Below, piece by piece: positions 1 to 8,467 of a DNA stretch of 64,000 bases. Positions within the stretch are counted from its first letter, which is position 1. Each line of letters opens with the position of its first letter. This DNA is from Larimichthys crocea (lineage: Eukaryota; Chordata; Actinopteri; Sciaenidae). The stretch covers positions 5,463,443 through 5,527,442 of the forward strand of contig NC_040018.1 of assembly GCF_000972845.2 (NCBI RefSeq), written 5' to 3'. The position numbers and the translations under genes are program-made. The notes under the pieces were generated by a model that was given only the letters and a program-made list of their open reading frames with translations, was not told where the DNA came from and ran no database searches.

Positions 1-681
1 AAACAAAAAATATGATCATTAAAAAATGTCAGAACGACTAAACATTGACTTGCCATGACCAGCTGTATATGTTCATGTTCATGCATCCATAATCCATTAA
101 TATGATCAGTTTAAATATTTGTACAAGCAGTGACTCCCAACGCATTTTTTTTTAGATAATTCATGTTTTCAAATGGTTTATTTAGCTCAAGGAACAGTGT
201 AATGTTTTCAAACCATTAAAGTGATAATCACACTGAGCTTTAAGTTCTTTTTGGCGACACCTCTGGCAATAAGCAGTAACTGCAGGTTTGTTTTTGGCCC
301 ATGCTTCCCAAAGATTCAATAAATCGGTTTGCAGTGGGATTTGCAGTTGTTTCATAGTGTAAAGCCATCGATCTTATTAATTACTTGTTGTGCCATTATA
401 ACCGCTTACTCACAATGATCACAATAATGTAAAAACAGTGCATTTGTGATTTCCCCTTTGTCTGAATATTGCAAAAGCATTGCTACTTTATTTGGGGATA
501 GATAACAACTTCACAGACCTTTATTTTGATGAATATTGTCAAGATTATTACTTTATGGACTATGTATTCTTCAAAAAAAAAAAAAATTGGGGCTAGCCGT
601 GGTTTTCACTGGACAGGGATGGTACCTGGAAAAAAATGTCCTTTCCGTCTTTAGGATTGCAGAACTTTTACAATTGTACTA
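1..681. other. Upstream intergenic DNA, nothing recognised
   Basis: A/T-rich non-coding sequence with short poly-A and poly-T runs. Both strands are closed by frequent stops. I see no gene or repeat family I can name here. Confidence 0.6.
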
Positions 682-964
682 CAGTCGTCCCTCGCTATAA
701 CGCGGTTCACTTTTCGCGGACTCGCTGTTTCGCGGATTTTTTCAGTGTAATTATGCAAAATGCCAGTGCCGATTTTTTTGTCCCAGTCCGCCACTGACTA
801 AGGGAGTACTGTACAAAATGCGTGTAAAAAGGTGTATAAAAGTGTGTGGTTAGGGGTTTTACGGCCTTAAAACATGTATAATAATTGTAAAACTTTCTTC
901 GTGGATTTCGTTTATTGCGGGTTATTTTTAGAACGTATCCCCCGCGATAAACGAGGGACCGCTG
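682..964. mobile_element. Pogo/Tigger-like MITE (Tc1/mariner superfamily)
   Basis: The element is 283 bp, begins CAGTCGTCCCTCGC and ends GCGATAAACGAGGGACCGCTG. The ends are imperfect inverted repeats sharing the GTCCCTCG core. It is flanked on each side by TA (680-681 and 965-966), the target duplication of this superfamily. CAG...CTG termini with a CCTCG block are typical of pogo/Tigger elements. It encodes no transposase, so it is a non-autonomous copy. A 99-codon open frame inside it on the minus strand is a by-product of the repeat and is not called as a gene. Confidence 0.85.
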
Positions 965-966
965 TA

Positions 967-1810
967 TATATTTTATTGATATGAATGATCTAAATATTAA
1001 TTGCACCGCCTCATAAATGGGAAGCTGTAAAACAATAATAATCTTTTAAATGACCTAACATTGGAGTCCTGATTAAAAAAAACAACTCTTTTTCATTAAC
1101 ATTGCACATATTTTATTTAATATCTACAATAATTACTTTAATCCTATGCCTCAAGAGGTGGTGAGTCAAGTCATCATCTCTGAACCACTCAACATGGTTT
1201 ATTGATTGGCCCAGCTTGCTATAACCAGGCTCAGGGAGCTTTTATTGGAAGCTTTCCAGACTAAAATCCAGTTATGAAAACTGAGATCTCTAAAATGTAG
1301 AGACGGTTCGCATCCGTCTTCTTACATCTATGTGAAATGGAATTGGTGTCATGCCTCCGACAGCTCGTCAGCATCCAGAATCTTAAGCATCTCAGGGTGA
1401 ATCTCAGTATCTCTGGAAAGATGCCCCTTCAGAGCTTTTTAACTACCTCGCTGACCTCTGCCAGAAAAATAGGGAATCAATTTCCCATGGTCTTCCATCA
1501 TGATAGGCTGTCTCTTGGATTCACAAGTTTCTTAAAATGGCCTACTTCCCCAAACGCAAAAAGGTAGACTATCATGGTATCACTACATCTCATGGGCTCA
1601 GGTATCGTTGGGAGAATTTTTAGGCTGCAAAAAATCCACTTGAGAATTGAAAGGCAAAAAAGAGAGACACTGAGAGACACAGAGGCAAGTTCAGATTGAT
1701 GCAGTATGTTTCACTATTCACCATCATGGTCGCTTTCATTTCATGGTCAGTTTAACACTGTGGGACTCTTTTGGTCGATGAAACCCTTAGAAAACTGACG
1801 TGTATGTTGA
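967..1810. other. Intergenic DNA, nothing recognised
   Basis: Unique-looking sequence between two transposons. Positions 1337-1680 hold overlapping short open frames on both strands (76 and 60 codons). They have no recognisable domain and no splice context, so I do not call them. Confidence 0.5.
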
Positions 1811-2720
1811 TACACTGCTCAAAAAAATTAAAGTAACACTTTTTAATCAGAGTATAGCATCAAGTCAGTTCAACTTCTGTGATATTGATCTGGTCAGGTA
1901 AGTACCTGGGGACGTTGTTTATCATTTTCATCTGTTTTGGTGTTAATGAAATTAACAACAGGTACACTAGAGGGGCAACAATGAGATGGCCCCCAAAACA
2001 GGAATGGTTTTACAGGTGGAGGCTGCTGACATGTTTTCCCTGCTCATCTTTTCTGACCAATTACTCATTAGTTTTGCATTTGGCTAGGGTCAGTGTCACT
2101 ACGGGTTGCATGGTGCAGTACCTGGACCCTACAGAGGTTGCACAGGTAGTCCAACTCCTCCAGGGTGGGACATGAATATGGGCCATTGCCAGAAGGCTTG
2201 CTGTGTCACCCAGCACAGTCTCAAGTGCATGGAGGAGATTCCAGGAGATGGTTAGTTAATCTAGGAGACCTGGACAGGGCCGTAGAAGGTCCTTAACCCA
2301 TCAGCAGGCCCGGCACCATGGAGCTCGACTGGCATTTGCCACAGAACACCAGAATTGGCAGGTCTGCCAGGTCCAATGCCACCAGGTAGCACTTCAGACT
2401 ATCCAGGAGCACAGTGATGCCCGGTCCAGATCTGTGAGGAGATCCTCCAGGACACCATCCGTCGTCTCATTGGGAGCATGCCCCGACGTTGTCAGACATG
2501 CATACAAGCACGTGGAGGCCATACAAACTGCTGAGTATCATTATGAGTTGCTACAAAGAAATTTTGGCAAAATGGACTAGCCTGCCACATAATTTTTTTG
2601 TCACTGAACAAATCTATTCCGATGGACCCGGGACAAATCGAATGTTCTATAAAAAACAAAACCACAATAGAAAATGATATGTCTATCACACTGACACTCA
2701 ATTTCCTCCAAACCAACAGT
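1811..2720 (+). mobile_element. Decayed, internally deleted Tc1-like transposon
   Basis: The left terminus (CACTGCTCAAAAAAATTAAA, from 1813) follows a TA target dinucleotide and is a well-known fish Tc1-type end. Downstream lie broken pieces of transposase in order. An N-terminal piece reads VQYLDPTEVAQVVQLLQ near 2110-2160. After a stop, a helix-turn-helix part reads IARRLAVSPSTVS and continues towards GQGRRRSLTHQQAR near 2180-2310. The phrase RLAFATEHQNWQ follows near 2325-2360, and a C-terminal IRRLIGSMPRRCQT lies near 2455-2500. The central catalytic DDE region is absent: frames jump at about 2305-2312 and 2362-2384, which I read as two internal deletions. No right inverted terminus is visible, so the 3' boundary is approximate. 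The copy is dead. Confidence 0.88.
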
Positions 2721-2967
2721 GAAAGTTAGTCAGTCATTTGTGATTATTCAACATTAGTAATACAACAATCCCTAAAGTTATTAATTATAAATGTTAGTAA
2801 GCTGGTAATTTTTATTTTTGGTCCAGATGCTCTGCACCAACATGGTCATGGGTCAAAGTGGCACCAAAGTATATTTATCATTCTAAAAACCTCCTAATGA
2901 GCCATAAAGCTTTGATCTGATTGTCTCCAGGTCTAACACAACACTGCCTTTGTTCCATCTCCTCCTG

Positions 2968-3320
2968 GTGGTCTAAAACGCCTGTGGTACAAACACTAAA
3001 ACTCACCCGGTGCTCTGAGCTCACAGCCTCGGCAGCCTGGCTAACAAACCGGGCTTACATTAACAGCAGCTGTGGTTCGCATCAATTTACTTTACTGTTC
3101 ATCAGGAAACTGTAAATCACAGAGAGAAAAAACATCTTCTCCATATAATATGATTCAGTTTCACCAAAATCGGTGGTGGTTTGTGATTTAGTGCCATAAA
3201 GCATTACATACATTTTGCAGGTGATCACACCTGGAGCACAAAGTAGTGTAACAACATTAAAATTATTTAACATGTATTATTTTATGGTAGTAAAAGTTAC
3301 ACACTGTTGCTTTGAGCATT
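2968..3320. repeat. Interspersed repeat, copy 1 (second copy at 28104)
   Basis: The block at 2968-3072, containing GCTCTGAGCTCACAG followed by GCCTGGCTAACAAACCGGGC, is repeated in diverged form and in the same orientation at 28104-28200. The text from 3073 to 3320, ending AAGTTACACACTGTTGCTTT, may belong to the same element, but only the first 105 bp have a partner in this window. Non-coding; the family is not named here. Confidence 0.6.
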
Positions 3321-3892
3321 TTCCACAGTTTCTCCTTTTGGAAAGAAAAAGTGAGAATCATTTAGCTGCAAACTGCAACCTCCAACACAGCGGATCTTTT
3401 AAAATGGGAGGTTACTTATTTGTGCATCCCTTTCGCTCATTTTCCAAAGCTTTTTGTGTATTGATTAGGAGCCCAACTTCTTTCACACAGCATGCACTTT
3501 GCACACTCATATCATGTTCATTATCAGCCCACCCATTCCTGTATCAATAACTGGGTTGCAGATGCCTCGGAGAAAAGGCTTTGCAAAATCACAGCCCGAG
3601 GCTGTAATGTTTATGTGACGAGTTCATGTCAAAGTCAAGAGGAGAAATTCTCCACCATGAAAATCCGTCAAACCTGCAAGCAGAGTCAGGCAGACATGTA
3701 AAACAAGTGAGCTCAGATAAGCTACACAAAATGCTGCTAAGCCATTCAGTTCATTAAGAAAAAAAGGGGGCACTAGTTTAATGCAAATAAAAAATAAATC
3801 AAACATTTGCATGCAGTTCAGATTGAGAAAGCTTCGTGGAAACACTGTGAAGTCGCTGCCACATTGGCTGGGTTGAAAAGAGCTGATTTGCT

Positions 3893-3910
3893 TGTGTGTG
3901 TGTGTGTGTG
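3893..3910. repeat. (TG)n microsatellite
   Basis: Nine uninterrupted TG units upstream of chst1, followed by a G-rich stretch. Confidence 0.95.
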
Positions 3911-3970
3911 AAGGGGGTGGGGGTCTGTGAGTGTGTGATGTGGCAGGCAAGAGACTGAGGATGATGATGG

Positions 3971-3995
3971 TGTGTGTGTGTGTGTGTGTGTGTGT

Positions 3996-4031
<36 letters not shown>
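3971..4031. repeat. Compound (TG)n-(GA)n microsatellite
   Basis: About 12 TG units run directly into about 17 GA units. The array ends about 135 bp upstream of the TATA-like box of chst1. The purine tract is long enough to be length-polymorphic. It generates spurious open frames rich in Cys-Val and Arg-Glu, which are not genes. Confidence 0.95.
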
Positions 4032-4166
4032 CAGGTGGAAAGGGGGAGGGGTTTGGGGTGGTCCAGACAGTCGCTCCTTGTGTACCTCACACACTCAGCC
4101 TCTGCGCATCATTTAAAGGGGAGCCCGGCTGTCGCTTCCCCCGGTCAGACTCACCTCCTGGCTGCG

Positions 4167-4174
4167 TTATAAAA
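4167..4174 (+). promoter_or_regulatory. TATA-like box, candidate chst1 core promoter
   Basis: TTATAAAA lies in the sequence GCTGCGTTATAAAAAAAAC. A G/C-richer segment is upstream and a predicted non-coding exon is downstream. A start site about 25-30 bp further on would fall near 4197. The flanking poly-A could mimic a TATA box by chance, and there is no transcript evidence in the sequence, so this is a suggestion rather than a firm call. Confidence 0.4.
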
Positions 4175-4196
4175 AAAACAAAAAAAAAAACACAAT

Positions 4197-4466
4197 AGCT
4201 CCAACCCTACTCCACCACTTTATCTCCCCTCTTTTTTTTTCTCTCTCTCTCTCTCTCTTCTTTTATTTTATTCTTTTCGTCTGAAGCCAACCGGTCAACT
4301 TAAAACCGACTCGCACCACCATTATATGGAAAATACAGGACTGCCGGGCGCATTTATTCTCTCCTGCCCGAGAGGAAGCGCACGGTGGAAAACGTTTGAG
4401 GAAAGAAAAGCAGGCGTGATTCTTGGACGTACGGCGCATCATGAGAACACAACAACTGCCAACAAG
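4197..4466 (+). other. chst1: Predicted chst1 5' non-coding exon
   Basis: This segment is G/C-richer than its surroundings, contains a CT tract (4241-4258), and ends CCAACAAG at a good splice donor, GTATAA (4467). CHST1 genes generally have non-coding leader exons ahead of one coding exon, and this is the best upstream candidate. The 5' end is arbitrary, set by the TATA-like box. The exon would carry two upstream ATGs, at 4326 and 4441. An alternative is that transcription starts elsewhere, further upstream or inside the intron. Confidence 0.5.
4241..4258. repeat. (CT)n microsatellite in predicted leader
   Basis: Nine CT units follow a run of T, inside the predicted 5' exon of chst1. Confidence 0.9.
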
Positions 4467-6228
4467 GTATAACGAAAACAAGTGTGAGATGACTCCATGG
4501 TATTGTTATTGCTGTATCAAATTGGATGATTTACGCATGCTTTGTTTTATACTGGTGGCTTTTGAACACTTGCGGCTGGGTGGGATGCGTTCATTGGTGC
4601 TATGTTGTCTTATCGCAGCATTTGGTGAGGATGTCTGCATCGCGGAAAATCTCTCTCTTAGGAAAGCCTAACCTGTTCCCTCTGCAGTACAGTGTGGTTT
4701 GTTTTCATTCTAAATGTCCGTGAGAGGTGAAGCATTGATGCTCTCTGTGAGGATAAGTCGTCCTGAGTTCCTATCTGTGGCCATAGAAGTCAGTATTTTG
4801 TGTTTTTTTGGAGTATGCATCAACACTGATAGCTCCTTCACACAAACACAAGGCTGTACTCTCTCTATGCAGTGCGGAGGGAAACCGATTTTTATCCGCT
4901 TTAATGAAACAGTTTCATTTTTTCCCTCTCAGATTTTAAAGTAGCCTTCCTTCACATAGTGCTCTGGAGTCAGGGGAGATATCCTGATGCATCATTTCTG
5001 CTTTTTTTGGACCGTACAAGTCTCATGAATGGCTTCTGAAGTGATGATGGTCTTTATTGTACTTACACCATCAAAGCTCCCTGCGTCAAGGCCCCCCAGT
5101 ATGTGATACTACAGTATAATTATTTTAGGAATGTAACCCTGAATGGGACAGATTTTCTACGTGATTATCTAATTCCTCACTTGCAGCATCATTTCCCCTT
5201 GACATGACATTGGCAGTGACGCTTTAAACTATTGTTTACCTTTCTGTGTTGGCTCAGACTTTCTGTTTTCCTTGATGAACAAGTGCGAGTACGGTATGAT
5301 GCTCAGATGGCCACACAAGATCCTTGAATTACAGTAGATGCAAGTTTGTGTAGACAGCGCAAGGGTGGATGTACGGGGGTGTACTGCAGTATAGTTTGTA
5401 GTAGTTGTTGAAGTATTCTGACTGAATAATAATGGGTATATGTTGAGTTATAGTATATTTTTAATCCATAAAGCGTGTTGCAGACAGACATAACTAGAAT
5501 CATAATTCAGGTGAGAGCTATTTTAAAAACATCAGTACAAAGGAAAATAAATGTCTTGCCCTTTTAAGATGCTGTATACAGTCTGTTTTGTGCATCTCCT
5601 TCACTGTGGCCCTGGCTCTCAGACTGTACATGGTTTTTGGCAGTCAGTTCATTGGATAGGAATCAGAAATTCGAGACTCAGAAGTCTCCGCTTTATCTGT
5701 TTTAATTTTCAAAAATTAGGCTGTAGCACCAGAAGGAAAGAAGACGGGAGACAAATTAAAAGATTAAGTTACGGGATTTTGTCTCATGGCTACAGTTATC
5801 TAAATTAAAGGCTGCTTTTGTCCTTTTCATATTCTGTATATAGTTTATTGTTCAATCCAAAAACATAAATAGCAAAGTCAATGATAATATAGGCCCTGGA
5901 ATCATAAATACATAAAATATGGCCTGCATAGTGCTTATATTAAACCCACTCGCCCCCAGTTTTATAATCAATCACATTGCAACTTGTCCCACTGTTAATT
6001 GAAATATTCAAACACGATTTTATTGTAATGTTTTCCTTTTTATAGCACCAAATATATAATGCCAGTTGGAATTTTAGGGCAGTGAGTGATCTACACTGCA
6101 GTATTTTGCTTTTGTAAAAAGATAATCGCATAACTGTCACACCCAAAAAAAACATATAATTTCAAAGAATAAAAAGACAATTAATTCTTTCTTCACAGGG
6201 AGGACCTGGCATGGACCGCTGTGTCTAA
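4326..6228 (+). other. Predicted spliced upstream ORF of chst1 (56 codons)
   Basis: If the donor at 4466/4467 joins the acceptor at 6198/6199, an ATG at 4326 opens a frame of exactly 47 codons to the end of exon 1. It continues in frame for nine codons of exon 2 and stops at TAA 6226-6228, 16 bases before the chst1 ATG. A second ATG at 4441 opens a different 19-codon frame across the same junction, ending TGA 6230-6232. A third ATG at 6229 opens a 58-codon frame that overlaps the start of chst1 and ends at 6405. None has a recognisable peptide motif. They could lower or modulate translation of chst1, but this depends wholly on the splice prediction. Confidence 0.35.
4467..6198 (+). other. chst1: Predicted chst1 leader intron
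   Basis: The predicted intron begins GTATAACG and ends TTCTTTCTTCACAG, a strong pyrimidine-rich acceptor. It contains short open frames of 60-85 codons that show no domain and are interrupted on all sides. I see no repeat element that I can name in it. Confidence 0.55.
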
Positions 6229-6244
6229 ATGAAGTGGTTCAGCC
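6199..6244 (+). other. chst1: 5' UTR part of the chst1 coding exon
   Basis: Forty-six bases lie between the acceptor AG (6197-6198) and the start codon. They contain ATGs at 6211 and 6229, both out of frame with the protein. The true start at 6245 has G at -3 (6242) and C at +4, a moderate initiation context. Confidence 0.7.
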
Positions 6245-7531
6245 ATGCAATGTTCCTGGAAGGCAGTGATTCTGCTGGCCTTGGCCTCCATTGCCATCCA
6301 GTACACGGCCATCCGGACACTCACCTCCAAGCCTTTCCAGTTGTGCCCATTGCCCAGCCCCCAGAACTGTGGTCTGGGGGGCCAGGAGACAGAACCTCCC
6401 TTTGAGCGTGGAGCAGCAGGCGGTGGAGGCTGCGATGACTACCCTTACTTTTCCATCAATGCCACGCGTAAAACACACATCCTGGTCCTGGCCACCACTC
6501 GTAGCGGTTCCTCCTTTGTTGGCCAGCTGCTCAACCAGCACCAGGAGGTATTCTACTTGTTCGAGCCTCTTTATCATGTTCAGACTACACTAATTCCACG
6601 CCTGTCACACAGTCGCAATGCTGCAGACCGGCGTGTTATGCTGGGTGCCAGTCGGGACCTCCTACGTAGCCTGTACGGTTGCGACCTCTATTTCCTGGAG
6701 AGCTATATCAAGCCAACACCCACAAACCACACCACAGATAAACTGTTCCGCCGTGGCGCTAGCCGAGCATTGTGCCAGCAACCTGTCTGTGATGCCTTTG
6801 GTCCTGCTGATGTTAATGTGGAGGAAGGGGACTGTGTCAAGAAATGTGCGTCTCTAAACATGACCTTAGCAACGGAGGCGTGCCGCGAGAAGAGGCACGT
6901 GGCAATCAAAATTGTCCGGGTGCCGGAGATTGGAGATCTACGCGCTTTGGTGGAAGACCCACGGCTGAATATTAAAGTGATTCAACTCGTCAGAGACCCA
7001 CGTGGTATCCTGTCATCACGGATCGAGACTTTCAGGGATACATATCGTCTATGGCGTATTTGGAGGGCCACGGGGCGAAGACCCTATAATCTAGACTTGA
7101 GTCAGCTCACTGTTGTGTGTGAAGACTTTCTCAGTTCTGTTTCAACTGGTCTTAGCCATCCCTATTGGCTGAAAGGGAAGTACATGTTGGTTCGCTATGA
7201 GGATTTGGCTAAAAATCCGCTTCTCAAGACAAAGGAAATGTATGACTACCTGGGGCTGCCTATGGATAAAAATGTGGAAGACTGGATACATGCAAACACT
7301 CGGGGCAGCAATGAGCCCTCAGCCAAACACAAGTTTGGTACAGTGAGGGACTCGGCAGCCAATGCAGAGAGCTGGCGTTTGAAACTGTCTTATGACATGG
7401 TAGAATACACACAGACTGTGTGTCAAAAAGTACTTCACCAGCTGGGATACAAGGCTGTGAAATCAGTAGAGGAACTGAAAAATATGTCCCTCTCACTGGT
7501 ACAGGACAAAACTTTTGTAGCTTTTTTGTAA
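6245..7531 (+). CDS. chst1: Carbohydrate (keratan sulfate Gal-6) sulfotransferase 1
   Basis: Encodes 428 residues on one uninterrupted exon, the usual layout for this family. The enzyme transfers sulfate from PAPS to the 6-OH of galactose in keratan sulfate and related glycans, in the Golgi lumen. It is a type II membrane protein: a short cytoplasmic start (MQCSWK) is followed by a hydrophobic anchor at residues 7-23. The 5'-phosphosulfate-binding loop is TTRSGSS (84-90) and the 3'-phosphate-binding motif is LVRDPRGILSSR (248-259). Sequons for N-glycosylation occur at N72, N161, N205 and N413. The start MQCSWKAV and phrases such as FYLFEPLYHVQ and GASRDLLRSLY are CHST1 hallmarks. Human CHST1 has 411 residues; the extra length falls mainly in a Gly/Pro-rich stem at about 36-64. 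The frame is intact and all visible motifs are present, so the copy looks functional. CHST3-type paralogues are less likely because their amino ends differ. Confidence 0.97.
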   Translation: MQCSWKAVILLALASIAIQYTAIRTLTSKPFQLCPLPSPQNCGLGGQETEPPFERGAAGGGGCDDYPYFSINATRKTHILVLATTRSGSSFVGQLLNQHQEVFYLFEPLYHVQTTLIPRLSHSRNAADRRVMLGASRDLLRSLYGCDLYFLESYIKPTPTNHTTDKLFRRGASRALCQQPVCDAFGPADVNVEEGDCVKKCASLNMTLATEACREKRHVAIKIVRVPEIGDLRALVEDPRLNIKVIQLVRDPRGILSSRIETFRDTYRLWRIWRATGRRPYNLDLSQLTVVCEDFLSSVSTGLSHPYWLKGKYMLVRYEDLAKNPLLKTKEMYDYLGLPMDKNVEDWIHANTRGSNEPSAKHKFGTVRDSAANAESWRLKLSYDMVEYTQTVCQKVLHQLGYKAVKSVEELKNMSLSLVQDKTFVAFL

Positions 7532-8467
7532 CAAAGATAGTTCTCTAATGACTATTTTTGATATATTTATAATTGTTGCCTTATAATTTCCATAGTTTGT
7601 CGGTTTTGTTTTCTGTAATTCTGTTTCTTCAAATTTGCACTAAACTTTAAATATTTTAAACGCACCATGGGAACGTATGGATGATTTCCCCAATGTTGCA
7701 GAACAGCACACGTTAAACACAAAGTAATCAAATGAGCTAGTTTTTCAAATGTGTTGTTATTTAGTTGTTGTTGTTTTTTCCATGAATAGAGCTTAGACAA
7801 GGCACTGTCTTCATTAAGGATCTGTATGCAAGCTGTTGTTCCAACAAAAGTCAAATGTTGCCCTTTGGAAACATGCAATGGAGTTTTTGTTTTCTTAGAC
7901 CTGTGACGGCAAATTTGGACTGTACGAGCCCTACTGTGCAATAAATAGTGAATGTCGCAGTCAACCTTTACCACTATGGCATTTCTATCCATGTGGGAAG
8001 AGAAGAGATACTTTGACAGATGCCACGCTTGCAAAGGATAATTACAGACAATTAATAGGCTCTCAAGTTAAAGGGACAGAATCCCACTGGAGGTCACGAG
8101 TGTTTCATCAGAAGATTTACAACCATCTGTGATAGACAAACAGACACTAATGAGAGGTAATGCTAAAACCTTAATTACTGTAGCTATTTAGAGAACACAT
8201 GACATCTTTAAGATGATTGCAGCATCAAAAACACGCTGTAGAGTAGACACTGAAGCACTCTGATGAAAAACTGTATTTCTCCCTTTTATTTATTATTACT
8301 TTATTTATTTTTTTCTTCATTTATTCGAAATCATCGTGTGGAATTTACTCTGCCTTTTCTGTCTCTGATTAAAAATGTCTATGCCATTGTCATCCTTTGA
8401 TAGTAAGACATTCATTCATCACCTTTTTTTGTGTCACCTGATGAGTAAGATGACATCCTAGAATAAA
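7532..8467 (+). other. chst1: chst1 3' UTR with candidate poly(A) signals
   Basis: Non-coding sequence after the TAA at 7529-7531. Canonical AATAAA hexamers occur at 7940-7945 and 8462-8467, either of which could end the transcript. The minus-strand open frame of 155 codons here (7567-8034) is Lys/Leu-rich, has no domain, and overlaps the UTR; I treat it as chance. Confidence 0.5.

Noticed and set aside
707..1006. 99-codon minus-strand open frame
   Set aside because: Most of it lies inside the pogo-like MITE and is explained by the repeat.
3624..4116. Open frames of 61-156 codons on both strands
   Set aside because: They are translations of the TG/GA simple repeats (Thr-His, Ser-Leu, Cys-Val and Arg-Glu runs).
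6239..6909. Antisense and alternate-frame open frames inside chst1
   Set aside because: They overlap a complete conserved gene and are shadows of its codon bias.
7567..8034. 155-codon minus-strand frame after chst1
   Set aside because: No start context, no domain, and it overlaps the 3' UTR; length alone is not enough in A/T-variable DNA.
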